Source of the DNA: Stemphylium vesicarium
Lineage: Eukaryota > Ascomycota > Dothideomycetes > Pleosporales > Pleosporaceae
Assembly (NCBI GenBank): GCA_004380135.1
Contig: QXCR01000033.1
Location: 124,001-188,000 of the forward strand
DNA: 64,000 nucleotides
Reading direction: 5' to 3'
The notes below the pieces were generated by a model. It had not been told where the DNA came from. It saw only the letters and a list, made by a program, of their open reading frames with translations, and did not search any database. This document shows, in pieces, positions 10,483 to 21,255 of the stretch; position 1 is the stretch's first letter, and each line of letters starts with the position of its first letter. A program made the position numbers and the translations under genes.

Positions 10483-12062
10483 GGAAATTAAGCGGCTGTA
10501 CTTACTTTGATGCTGCTGTGACAGAATTTTGGAGTCAGTCACGGAGCTTCCGTCGTCCTATTCGTTGGATTTCGAACGACACTTTTTGGTCACAGCTCGA
10601 CCGTGAGTCACACGTTGGGAAGTTGAGTTGTTACGATGGAATGCCGTCTCTACACTTGTCCTGCATTGCGGAGTTTTGATCTGGGGGATGTTGGCGTTTT
10701 GTTTTGTTGGAAGAGATACCCGCATTCTGATGCATCGCAGGCATCGCTCTTTGGTATGTGACAAGCTCTCTACCTTTTGTACGCTTGTCGCACCCTGTAT
10801 GAGAATGTCAGAACTCTTAGGCAGCGAATTTGGAAATCTGGCACAATGTTGACTTACATTGAGAACCTGGGATGATTCCGGCTCTGTAAATGTAATCATG
10901 TACCATAATACCTATACTGCGATTGGCGGTCTAGCGCTACGTCATCTCCAAAAGCTTGCCATATAAAACCTTCTTGCGCGCGATCTCCCTTCTCTCTTCT
11001 TCTCTGTACACCCAAAGCCTTCCCTGGAAAAAAAAAATTGTGTGGGTACAAAAAGGTGTCTCGCTCTTGTTCAAAAACTCACATTTCCACCGCCATGTCC
11101 CTTCCCGGCCACACATCCGACCCCATAAAATCAGTGACTCGAATTCCATGTGGGAATTTTGGCCGATTTAAATATTACTCCCTGTCTCAGAGTCCACGCA
11201 AAACGATCATGACTCAAAAACCACCCAACTTCTACTGATGAGAAAAGAGAGAATCCCCAGAATTTCATTCCACCAGCAAGTCTCCAGCTTAAAATTTGAC
11301 CCGCTCCAGCCATGTTCCCGTCGCCGCGCTTGCGAAGTCCTCCTAACATATAAAAATTCCTGCAGCTTTGCTACAAGCTTCTTTCCTTACACTCCACAAC
11401 GTCGATTGACCGAAAAAGCGTCATCGGCTACCCATGTCTTTTTTTGGAATCAAATGAATCCAAAGCCACGATCCTGTTTTCCGGTTTTTCCTGCCAGATT
11501 TTCCATTTCTTCCTAAATTGGTAACAAAGAATCTTGATGAAAGAAGTCATGAGATTGCGGGCTGATGAGAAATCGAACAAGGATTTCGTGATGCTGTGAG
11601 AGTGAAATGGCTTTGCAACACGAAAAAAGAGCAAGAGGTCATTTCATGTTAGAGTCCGTTGTCGAAACCATGCGCAAGAGTCGATGGATCTGTGGAAGTT
11701 TACCTGGTTAAAAGGCTCCGATATGAGGGCCATGTAGAAACACATAGTCTATGAGTTAATGTGGCGTTCGTTTCTGCCTAGCTCATTCCCATCCGAGTAT
11801 AAAGCGATCACTTCTTCTCTCTCGGGATACTACTCAAATAATACCAGGGCGCATAACGAGATTAATCTCGGAGGAAACAAAAGCATGGGGGCTTGAAAAG
11901 AGCCTGGGACAAACGTATGTGGTTGTCGCCCGGGGATCAAAATCATACCATGAACACGCTCATCTGTCGCTTCTCATAAGAATATACCATCTGCCAACAT
12001 GCATCTACGCCCTTCTCTCCCCCATACATCCTCCCAGCTCTCACACCGCCCAACCCATGTCC
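10483..12062. other. 1.6-kb stretch with no supported gene
   Basis: All frames are short. TATA-like runs occur near 10968, 11350 and 11797. A TGATGA-rich segment lies near 11534-11600. It may contain regulatory or non-coding transcripts, but nothing here matches an RNA I know. Confidence 0.4.
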
Positions 12063-12890
12063 TCATTTGGTCCACGGCAACCCCAACTTCTTCATCTCCA
12101 CCGCCAACTGCAAAATATAATCAATGCTCTCGGCCTGCGTCTTAGCCTTGTGCACATTATCACCCCAAACATAAATCCCGTGTCTCCTAACCAAAATAGC
12201 ATAAGAATCAGGGTACTTCTCCATGGCCTCCTCTAGACTCTCCCTAAGATCCTCTTCGTGCGCTGTGTTCTCGATGATCGGGATGCGTAGCCGGTCGTAG
12301 TAGCCTAGATTACCCTGCTTGCCGCGCCCCTTTGGTATCCCCTTGATCTGCTCGATTTCTTCGATTTCGAAACATGCGTCGCGGCCGAAGTCGCGTTCTA
12401 CGAGAAGGGTTACCAGGACGGCCCATTGCGAGTGTGTGTGGATGCAGCAGCCGGCGCCGCGCTCGAAGGCGGCCATGAAGAGGGGTGTGCAAGCCGAGGG
12501 TTTGAGAACCTGGGTGTCTTGTCAGCTCTCACGATACTCCCTGTCGCGGAAATTTCGGGTTTTCCTACCTCTGGTTTCCTCAAGTACTCTTTGCTGTTAA
12601 AGTCCATGACAAACATGTCAGTGGGCTTCATGAGTTCTTTCTGCACCCCGCTCGGCGCAATGTATATCTTGTCTTCATGGCGTATGCTCGTTCCACCGCC
12701 TGTGCCTGTTACCTGGCGCAATTCCCTGTGTTAGCTTTTCAACTTGTGTCCCTCCGACAGCGGGCGGGGAATTTCATCGTACCCAGCCCAAGTTGTAGAA
12801 CTTTGCGCAGAGCGTGCAAATGTGGTTTGCCGGATGGTTTGGATCGGAAGAGTGCACGAGTGCCTCAGCATCCTGGTGCGTTGAACTCAT
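12063..12890 (-). CDS. mde1: methylthioribulose-1-phosphate dehydratase
   Basis: Exons 12890..12783, 12712..12569 and 12509..12063 encode 232 residues; introns are 70 and 59 nt and both fall between codons. Mde1 (bacterial MtnB) converts methylthioribulose-1-phosphate to a diketone phosphate in the methionine salvage pathway. It belongs to the class II aldolase/adducin zinc fold. Visible features are the N-terminal [23 protein letters not shown] segment, the metal-binding CIHTHSQ, and the later RRHGIYVWGD histidine. The eukaryotic insert EIEQIKGIPKG is present. Length matches fungal Mde1 proteins. The protein should be cytosolic; no targeting sequence is visible. No other methionine-salvage gene lies nearby. 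Confidence 0.94.
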
Positions 12891-13262
12891 TTTGACGAAT
12901 CGTTTCTGTCGTCGCGAAGTTTGGTCGTTGTTTTTTCTGGCGAAAAGGCCCAATGACGCGTTGGGCGACCGCGGAGGGGTTACCGTACCCCACGTTGGTC
13001 CGCGCGATTAGTCTTCAACCCCCCACCAACTCTAGTCAGGCACGGCGCAAACAGCATTGCGATTATGTCATGGATAGCTTCCAGCAGTGTTGCTCGGATG
13101 AGTGTGTGGGTATTTATTGTCTCTAGAAGCGTTACTAAAAGGAAAAGACAAGGCCGTCGTCTCTCATGGAAGATCACAGCCTGAGGTATCATCGACGTCT
13201 AAACCGCTCACATGCCATTACCCTGTTCCTCCGCAAGGGTCGCGCAATTTGGGGTATCACAA
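12891..13262. other. spacer upstream of mde1
   Basis: This 372-bp spacer holds the mde1 5' flank and the 3' flank of the DUF3602 gene. No coding signal is seen. Confidence 0.5.
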
Positions 13263-13803
13263 CTAGTTCACAGTTTCGTTCTGTGCCAAAGGAGAGGTCT
13301 CGTGCTCTTTCTTCTTGTCGAGATGAAGCGCTTGCTTGACTTTTTCGCCGAGGCCCTGGCGATCGGGGGAACGGCTGTGGCCGCCATGCTTTTCTTTGTA
13401 GACGTTGCCAGCACCACCTCGCTGTGTCGTGATGTCAGCCTTGTTTCACCGTGAGGTCGATACAACATAACGTACTCCAGTGTGAAATTCGTCCTGCGCA
13501 TTGCGCTGGTTGATCTCAGGAACCATGTCGACCGGGCGACCCTCATCGGACTGAGGCCCAACCCGAGGCGACTTCCCAATGTTGCCAGCTCCGCCCCTGC
13601 CAGTCGAGAATTCGCCTTCTGGAGCTTCACCTTGGACACCTTCGCGGACAAGTCCTCCATCAGTGTAAAGGGTCTCGTCAGGGCCGATGTTGCCGGCTCC
13701 TACATCAAGAATCAGCTTTTGCTTTGGTGTAGATTTCCATACTCTTCTAGGAAGAACCCGACTAACCTCCACGCCCAGTAGAATGAATTGGTGTGCTAGT
13801 CAT
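13263..13803 (-). CDS. DUF3602 / Par32-like protein with GRGGAGN repeats
   Basis: Exons 13803..13767, 13699..13476 and 13421..13263 encode 139 residues; introns are 67 and 54 nt. Both splice junctions fall next to or inside a GRGGAGN motif, which confirms them. The protein contains three such motifs: GRGGAGNIG near residue 10, GRGGAGNIGK in the middle, and GRGGAGNVYK before a basic C terminus. This is the DUF3602 signature. The yeast member Par32/Amu1 is a TORC1-dependent phosphoprotein that inhibits the ammonium permeases Mep1 and Mep3. Whether this short filamentous-fungal member does the same is unknown. It has no signal peptide or membrane segment and is predicted to be mostly disordered. 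Confidence 0.85.
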
Positions 13804-14869
13804 CTTTATCTGTAACTGGGTCGCACAAACGTCTGTGTTCGAAAAAAAAAACAAATGATATACTATCAGGAATGTAAGGAGTTCAAGACAAGGATACACG
13901 GTATGCTGGGGTGTGTGAACGGCTGGACGAAGCGCGAACAAAGACCTTATATTTACTCTCCCAGTCCCTACAAACAAGCCAGCCAACCTTGGAGTGACGC
14001 AATGACGCAATCGCATCTCAAGGTACTCTAAACCATTGGAGACGCGGGATGGAGTCAGCTTTTGCGTCAACAAAACCAGGCGTCGGCGCGTTTACGGCTG
14101 CTAGCCATCCAGCTAGGCCGTCAAGCCAAGAAATGTTGCAAGCATGAGGTATGGAGTCAGCGAGGTGGATGTCCTCTCATTGTACCGCGCATGGTGGTTT
14201 ATGCGATGGCGTGAGGTGATCTGCGATGCCCGCGCGATAAGGCCGGGTGGATTGATTCGCCCAGCTTCTGACTAAGCCGGCCTGTATCCCACTGTTTCGA
14301 CCTGGTGATTGCATTCTTACGCGACGTTTGCGAAAAAGACGGTGGCTGATGTGCAGGTTTTAGTTGGAAGCTTTGGAGATGCATGCAAAGCATGAGGATT
14401 GTGGTGCTTTCTCCATTCTCGGACTTGTTGCCGAGCCTAACGCAGGCACTGTGAAGGAGCCACGATGCAGGGACCAACCTAAATCATTTCACGTGGTAAA
14501 TACTAAAGCTGCACCTTAATTTCAGTCCTTGAAGAAGCAACATTGACATGATGTTCGGTTGGGGCTTGTCACTTTCGGTGCAGCGGACTCAATACTCATA
14601 CAGTACCTGTAGTGTGGTAGTGGGTCACAACCTCAGAAGAATTAAGGCTATCCCGCACTGGTTTCAAACAAGCTTGTCATCGTCTCGTAGAGCATGCATT
14701 CCAACTCGGATTACGTAGATTGCCTTGGCAAACATATTGTTTAGAAACTAGGGGTTAATTATGATTACGGGCTTGAAAAGCCATGTCCAGTGTAAGATTT
14801 AGGTACATGTCATCTAAGAAAATGGGGTATCATCATGAACTACATCCAACATGCCCGAGGCTTCAATTC
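13804..14869. other. gene-free spacer between two minus-strand genes
   Basis: This 1.07-kb spacer carries only short frames of non-coding character. I see no RNA gene, repeat or transposon remnant. Confidence 0.45.
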
Positions 14870-15973
14870 CTAAGACCTCAGACCCTGCTCGTCACTTGGC
14901 CTGACCTGACCCTCCTCCGCTGACCTTGCCTGCACCTTGTCCTGATCCGCATGCTTCGCAGGATCGAAAACATACATCGGAAATTCTAGAAAGATGGTGC
15001 GTTTCAGGAACACCGGCATCTTAGCATAGAGTTGTGGTGGGAATGGAATGAGAATACTGGTCCGGTGAAGGTACCTCTCGTATTCAGGCCAATGGCTGCC
15101 TTTCTCATATCTCTTCTTCGCACCTGGCCGCTCCTGCAACGGTAGACCTGACACAAACATGAGAAGTAGAGTCAAGAAGAAAGGCCCGAGGATCGAGGCG
15201 TAGAGGGCGTCATATGCGCCTCCAGACACGTAGTTGTATGCTGCCGGTGATACAGCAATGGTAAAGATACCTGGACATGTTAGTACGTACTAAGTAAATG
15301 TCCATGACAAGTACTCACCAAATTGGATAATAATCTCTCCAAAATAGTTGGGGTGTCGAGTCCACGCAAAAAAGCCGACGTTGCACACCGCGCCGTCGCT
15401 ACCATGGGCGCTGCGGAAGCGATACTTTTGGATGTCGGAAACGCTCTCCATGATGAAGCCGATTGCCCAAAGGATGACCCCGGCAATATCGCAGCCTGTT
15501 CCAAAGTTTGGCTGGTTGGACTGCGTGATGTTGGGCGAGTTCAGAAGGGTTACCGGAAGGGAAACTGTCCAAACCCAGAACATTTGACTATCTTTGGTCA
15601 GAAACGTCATCTAAATCACGACTAGATCTACTCACAACACCCAAAACCCGAGAAATGACCAAAACTTGTCGCGCTTGTCGTCGAAGCGATCATCTTTGCC
15701 TGTCTTCAGGATCCGGAAGAGCAGGAAGCCGCTAAGTCTTGCCGCCCATAGTATGATGAAAAGCGATGCTACAATGTTGCGCGCTTCACCACGGTGATCG
15801 CTAAATGAGAGGGTTAGGATGGCGAGAAGAATGAAGTTGGTGCCTCCGGCAAAATCGGTGAGTTTGTCGAATTTGAATGAGAACGCGATGGCGAAAAAGA
15901 AGAGCTGGTACGCGACGGTGATGAGAAACGTGATGGCGAGATAGTAATTGTCGAGAACGTGCACGGCTGCCAT
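14870..15973 (-). CDS. DUF1295 / steroid 5-alpha-reductase-like membrane protein
   Basis: Exons 15973..15636, 15587..15319 and 15270..14870 encode 335 residues; both introns are 48 nt. The family (DUF1295) comprises multi-pass ER membrane proteins related to 3-oxo-5-alpha-steroid 4-dehydrogenases and isoprenylcysteine methyltransferases. At least six hydrophobic segments are visible. The NADPH-binding-type C-terminal signature is clear: DIQKYRFR, then GFFAWTRHPNYFGEI, and later the RPGAKKRYEKGSHWPEYERYL stretch. A 65-residue tail rich in charged residues follows. The substrate is unknown; related fungal proteins are often annotated only as DUF1295. No sterol gene lies nearby. Confidence 0.88.
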
Positions 15974-17040
15974 GGCTGTTTTTGGGCGATGCTGCCGTTC
16001 TGTGAGGATCCTGCGGAGAAGAACGAGCGTCTACATATACATGATGGTCTGACTACACAGGCGCATCCGCTACGTACGGAACCCGAGCTTCGCAGGCAGA
16101 ATTTGGCCGACTACCGTATGCTTCGCTCTGAAAGTTGGTCGAGAAGGGGTTAGAGAGAGGTAATGACGCACGTCATCGGGGCCAAGCCACGATTAGTAGG
16201 CACGACTTTCTCCCGCGATCATCAGCCCTATGCGCATCATCCGCGAACAACACCGCTCGGGATGCCTCACGCCCAAAGGAGAGGATGACGCGACGCTGCA
16301 AGCAAGCCGGGGATAAATCAGTCGGCAACGAAAGACCGATTTCGTGTCTGCACGAACGGAACGACGAAAACGCGATGCAAGCTCCACTGAAACGCGGCGA
16401 GTCTGAAGCATGTTACCTCAAGCACATCGCGTGTCAGACGTCATCACCACGGCGGCTGGCCAGACCATCGTGAAGCTTAATCACCACTAGAATCGCCGTC
16501 TGTAGCCCTGTCGATCATGTATCGCGGACAGCGACTCCTGCAACAAGCCTTCTTTGCAAGGTTGACCCGACAATGCTATTGTCGGCAGCACTACTGCGCG
16601 CCAGTCCACCTTGACTAGACTACCCGTCCCGAGCCTTGAGACACGGTCAGTCACTGTTCGAGCAGCCGCGAACGCTCGAAACTCAGCACCGCGTGCTTAG
16701 AAACAAGACGGTGGGGTGGTTTGTCGGACCTGTTAAGTAGCATGATTTCTGCCTCAGTCACCACCTTTTGAAAGGTTTGAGCACGCTCTCACACTACTCG
16801 GAAGCTTACGCTCGTTTGAACCTGAAGAATCTGTTTCTGCTGCGTCTCCACGTTTCTGTTCTGTTCTGTCCTCATCTCGTCGGGTTATTCTCTGCTGTGC
16901 AGGTCCTGAGCGAGTCTGTATGCCCGTGACATTTCTTTCAATCCTCTTCCAGCTGGACTGTTGATGTTTTAATTAATGACTTTTTCCCTTCGCGACGCCA
17001 ACTAGAAACTTCATATTCGCGCAAATACCAAGCTTTCGTC
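15974..17040. other. long upstream region of the secreted repeat protein gene
   Basis: This 1.07-kb region separates two divergent starts. A CRE-like ACGTCAT occurs at about 16170. The last 250 bp are C/T-rich with TTAATTAA near 16970. I support no gene here. Confidence 0.45.
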
Positions 17041-19466
17041 ATGAAAAGGACCGGATCGACCTGGGCGTATGCCCTGCTGCTGATCAGCGCAGTATGTACA
17101 GTCCATGTCGCAACTCGCCCATGCTAACGAATACAAAGACTCGCGCTCAAGCAACCCTGGACCTTTCAAACAGAAACGTACAACCTGATGTCGTCGGTAG
17201 GCGAATCGAGGATCTGATATCAGGTGCCGACCGGTCTCAAGGAAATACAATTGAGGCACTCAGTGCACCCGCCATCGAACAGGCCAATACTCTAGACATT
17301 GGAAACATCGCCGCCAGGTTCGCACAGAATGGCCTGGGCGCAAACGCTTTGCTTGACGGCCTTGCGCAAGGCCAGGGTCGAGGGCAGAGTAGTAGCAACG
17401 GAGGTGCGGGCACCAGTGACGTTGGCGGAGACATCGCCAACCAGATTGCCGGTGGAAGCTCAAATAGTATCGGTGATATTATCGCAGGCCTCAATGGACA
17501 AGAGCAGGGCGCGCCGACAAACCAGAGCACATCGCAACCGCAAGGCCAGAGTGCTTCACAAGGAATGGTACCGGGAAATAGCCAAAGCGCAGGAAGCGAC
17601 ATCAACTCGAGCGACGTCGCAGGTGATCTGGCCAACCAACTTGCACCTCAATCTGGTTCCAATGACGCCAATGTAGAGGACGTCGCTGGAGACCTCGCGA
17701 ATCAACTTGCGCCAAATGGACAAGGCCAGCTGCCACCACAAGGTCAAGCGGATGCGCAACAAAACGGGGGAAGTGGCAAACTCATTGAAGTTGTTTCGAC
17801 CATCATTACAGAAGCCAATGGTCAAATGATGGCGACGGCGCTCGTTGAGGCTGCATCGAATGAGCCAACAGAGGCATCGAGTTCCGCTCCTCAAGCAGCG
17901 GCAACGGAAGCACCGCTTGAAGCATCTTCAGCTTCACAATCAGTCATAACCGTATTTCCTCCTAGAATGTCACCTTTACCTGCGGTGACTCCCATTACTT
18001 GGACGAATCCACCTTCGCAGATAGCGGAAATGTCTGCGGGCATGGAAAGCGGTACAAGCGCAATGGAGGCTGCTATGTCAACTGAAACTTCTGCTGCTAT
18101 GAGTGCTGAGGTATGTTGCACAACCAATACTTATACAAAGGGCTAGCTGACACTTTCGTAGATGTCTAGTGCAGAGATGCCTTCCACAGGCTCAATGGCT
18201 GCCAACGGGACTGCTGCAGCTGTGACTGTATCTGCAGGAGGAGACTCACTAGCTGGCGTACAGGCTGCTTCCAACTCGACCTCTGCCAGTGCTGCATCGA
18301 TCAATTCCGCAACTCTGACACCGGGTGGGCTTGCTGCAACGACCACCAGCGCGGTAGCTAGCGCTGTCACTGTCCAGGCTGAAGGAAACGGTACGTCTAA
18401 CTCGAGTAGCGCCTCCATGGGCGCATCTTCTAGCGGTGCTGCAGCGGCAGCAGTTACGGTTGTAGCGGGGTCCGGAAATGACACTGCATTAGCAGCTATG
18501 ATGAGTTCTGGAACAGCCAGTGCAGCCGCACTTTCCGCGGGAGCTACAGTAACTGTAGAGGCCGGATCTGGATCTGGAGCCAACAAAACTTCATCTATGA
18601 GCGGGGCGACAGCTGCAGCCAACGGTGCATCTGCCGGACCCGTTACTGTTGTTGCGAGCAATGGGACAGCGACTGCTGCTGCTGCCGCATCCTCGTCATC
18701 TTCTATGGCCTCGATCAACACGGAGTCCTTGACCGCTGCTGGGCTAGCAGGAGCAACCACCACTACAGCCACCGGGTCTGCAGTCACAGTTCTCGCAGGT
18801 TCAGGTTCAGGCGCTGCTTCTGCCGCAGCCGCCACAAAAGCAGCGGAAAACGGTGGCTGCAGATGTTCCTGCATGTGCCCTATCGGCTCCTTCCCTATGG
18901 CAGCCCCCCAACCCCAACCTTTCCAGCTAGGCTCCATGAGCAGCAAGCCATCAGAGAGCGCGAGCACGATGCAGACAATGGTGGGTAGCGCGATTACAGT
19001 CGTGGCAGGAGGCGGAGCTGCATCTGGCGCGCAACAAGCAGCATCTTCAAGCTCAAGCACTACGGTCTCGGTGGATTCCGCCACATTGACGAATCCTGGG
19101 CTCATGGCAGGGACTACGACAAGTGCAGCTGGCGCGGGGGTTACAGTGGTTGCTAGTGGATCTGCTTCGACCTCGACTTCTGCAGCATCTTCATCTCTTG
19201 TAGAGACATCGTCATCTGTAGCCGAGGCCGCGAGTTCGAGCTCAACTACAACAGCGGCAGAAACCTCTTCGTCGGCTGCAGTCGCACAGAGCCAAGTCGC
19301 AGCTGATGCGCCGCCTATGCCCACACCGGTCGGCGGCACCACTACCGAATCGCAGGCAACAGGATTGCCATTCAACATCAACACGGTAGATCTGCAGAGT
19401 CGGGTTACGGTGAATTTGGGACGGAGGTTCGCGAAGCCTACGCAGGTGAGAAGGGGAGGGTGGTAG
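17041..19466 (+). CDS. large secreted Ala/Ser/Thr-rich repeat protein
   Basis: Exons 17041..17091, 17139..18110 and 18162..19466 encode 775 residues; introns are 47 and 51 nt. Exon 1 gives MKRTGSTWAYALLLISA, and splicing adds TRAQA, which together form a typical signal peptide. The N-terminal third is Gln/Gly/Asn-rich with repeated SDVAGDLANQLAP-type units and a related DIANQI/DIIAGL unit. The C-terminal two thirds contain eight degenerate copies of a hydrophobic x-V-T-V-x-A-x-G strand separated by Ala/Ser/Thr-rich linkers, three of them preceded by an S(A/T)LT--GL---TT block. One cysteine cluster, CRCSCMCP (Cys574-Cys580), interrupts the repeats. No GPI-type hydrophobic tail is seen. A cell-wall or surface protein is likely; I recognise no family. 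The extreme C terminus might change if a further intron starts at GTGAGA near 19446. Confidence 0.82.
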
Positions 19467-19676
19467 AATGGTTAGTTTAGAAGTTTAATACTTGTTTGAT
19501 ACTCGCTTTGTTGTCGAAACTTGGTTCTATGGTATATAGTTGTTAGCAGACAGTCGAGCATTGAGTGCTCCTGTGATGCAGTAATGCTGGGGAATAAATA
19601 TGATGGTATATGAAATTTGTTCTTCGGGGCATTACTGCTCGTATCTATTGGGTATCTTTGGCGTCCGACTGGCTCT

Positions 19677-20769
19677 TCACGCGGGCTGTTCCTGTCCAGC
19701 TCCCTGCGCGGCTTCCTGCACCTTTGCCTTTTTGTTCTTGGCTTGTTGGCGCTTCGAGATGGGCTTCTCAATCTTGGTCTCGTGTACTGGCGTGCCTTCC
19801 AGGGTCTCTCCTGGGCGCTTGCCGTTCTGGTTCTTGTTTACCTTGGCTTTCTGCGCTTGCTTGCCCTTGGCCTCGTTCGTTGGCTTCTCCGGCGGCTTCT
19901 CACCTCCGTGCACGATGTCGATTATGCCCTTGAAGCTCTGGCGCTTTAGTCGCGCATACTCGACGACGCTTCTTGGTTCTTTTGTGAGACCGTCCTTGCC
20001 GCCCTCTGTTCCGAGCCCCCATACTGAAGCTAGGTTGATGACATCGCTCGGAGCCCTTATACCCAGTACCGTCTTGGCCTCCGAGCTGAATATCAGACCT
20101 CGCCCTCTAGTCACGCGTATCAGCTGGGTCGCATTGCTAATCAGGTTGCGCTTCGCTGATGGGTCTGTGGACATGATGCCCTGACTGTAGCATATCTCAA
20201 TCTTGATTCCGCGGGCTATAGCGGTGCCCAGCATGGGGAACTTGAAGTGTGTTTCGAAGCGGCGGGTAAGGTCGAGTGAGATGATGTCTACGTCCAGGCT
20301 CTGGCATGCCTGTTGCAGGGTCCGGTCGTCGGTCGGTCGCGCAGCCACGAGATCATACTGTTGCTGCAGTTGGGGGATGCGGAAGTTGGAGGCAGAGTCG
20401 GTCAGGAAGATGTTACACCGTCGCAGGATGCGCATTCGGCTGGGCACTGGGAAGGGTAGTTTGGCGGGTACGGGCGAAGTCTAAGGGACCAGATGGTTAG
20501 CGAATGGTGGCAGGCGCAAGTGAAAGCTACAGGCGGAACGGTGAAAGGGTCGCGGCTTCCCCACTACATACGATATCAGAGGGCAATTTCCCTGAATATG
20601 TGTGCGTGAGTGCAACTACATCGTATCCTACTGCATCGCATCAGTCAACCATTCGCGCATTCTACGAGCATAAAAAGGTAAAAAGCAGCTCACATTCGTC
20701 GAGAAAAGCGACGGTGCGCTGCAATTCCCGAGTCGCGTCAGTCCACGGTACATGCAAGTCGTGGAACAT
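19677..20769 (-). CDS. rpp1: RNase P/MRP subunit Rpp1 (p30)
   Basis: Exons 20769..20694, 20630..20572 and 20480..19677 encode 312 residues; introns are 63 and 91 nt. Rpp1/RPP30 is a protein subunit of nuclear RNase P and RNase MRP, which process tRNA 5' ends and pre-rRNA. The spliced N terminus MFHDLHVPW, then FLDELGYDVVALTHTYSGKLPSDI, is diagnostic of the PHP-like TIM-barrel family. So are QQYDLVAARPTDDRTLQQAC, DIISLDLTRRF and GIKIEICYSQGI. The C-terminal 80 residues are a Lys/Gln/Glu-rich disordered tail that could bind RNA. The predicted location is the nucleus/nucleolus. The 5' end faces the CK2 alpha gene. Confidence 0.94.
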
Positions 20770-21255
20770 TTTGCGCAATGGCTGTAGCGGGAGGAGAAGT
20801 CGTCCAAGGGCGTCGGCGGAAAGCCAAAAGTTGTAAGTAGAAAGTCCAAGGCCGAAGCGATCGTCACAAGGCTGGCCTCCTGCGGGTTCGCGTCAAAACC
20901 TTACTAAAGCTTGGCCCTGTCTGCTGAACTAGTCTAACGCCCACAAGCCAGCCAACACCATCAACCCGAGCAGCAAGAGCTCGACACCGCCCCCAACGAG
21001 GCATCGCCGCCAGAACACGACGCCCCAACCCACCACCGCCGTCGCGCATTCTTCGGGCACCCGTACCGGAACAAGGCAGGAGCGCTCGTCGTGCTTGCTG
21101 GCCTTGCCCTTATCCTCGTCCACCTTCTGTTTGGTCCCGCCAACCTCCGCTTCTTCACCCCACCACGCGACTCCTCTGTCTCGCTCGCCAACCAAACTGC
21201 GCCCACAAAGACTCCCGGCTCGTCGTTACCCCCACCAGATCGCTTCACTGCCGTC
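20770..21255. promoter_or_regulatory. divergent promoter and leader region, rpp1 / CK2 alpha
   Basis: This is 486 bp between divergent starts. The CK2 frame stays open upstream as far as 21091, but without an ATG before 21256. The hydrophobic peptide it would encode is therefore probably leader sequence and not part of the kinase. Confidence 0.55.

Noticed and set aside
18143..19384. A 413-codon open frame antisense to the secreted repeat protein
   Set aside because: It is the complement of an Ala/Ser/Thr-rich coding exon, which is naturally free of stops on the other strand. Its own protein is a run of Val/Ala/Thr without structure, and the sense gene has a signal peptide and fitting introns.
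21091..21255. N-terminal extension of CK2 alpha from the open frame upstream of 21256
   Set aside because: The extension begins at a GTG and has no ATG. Its hydrophobic and Pro-rich sequence is not typical of CK2, whose normal N terminus begins at the chosen ATG.
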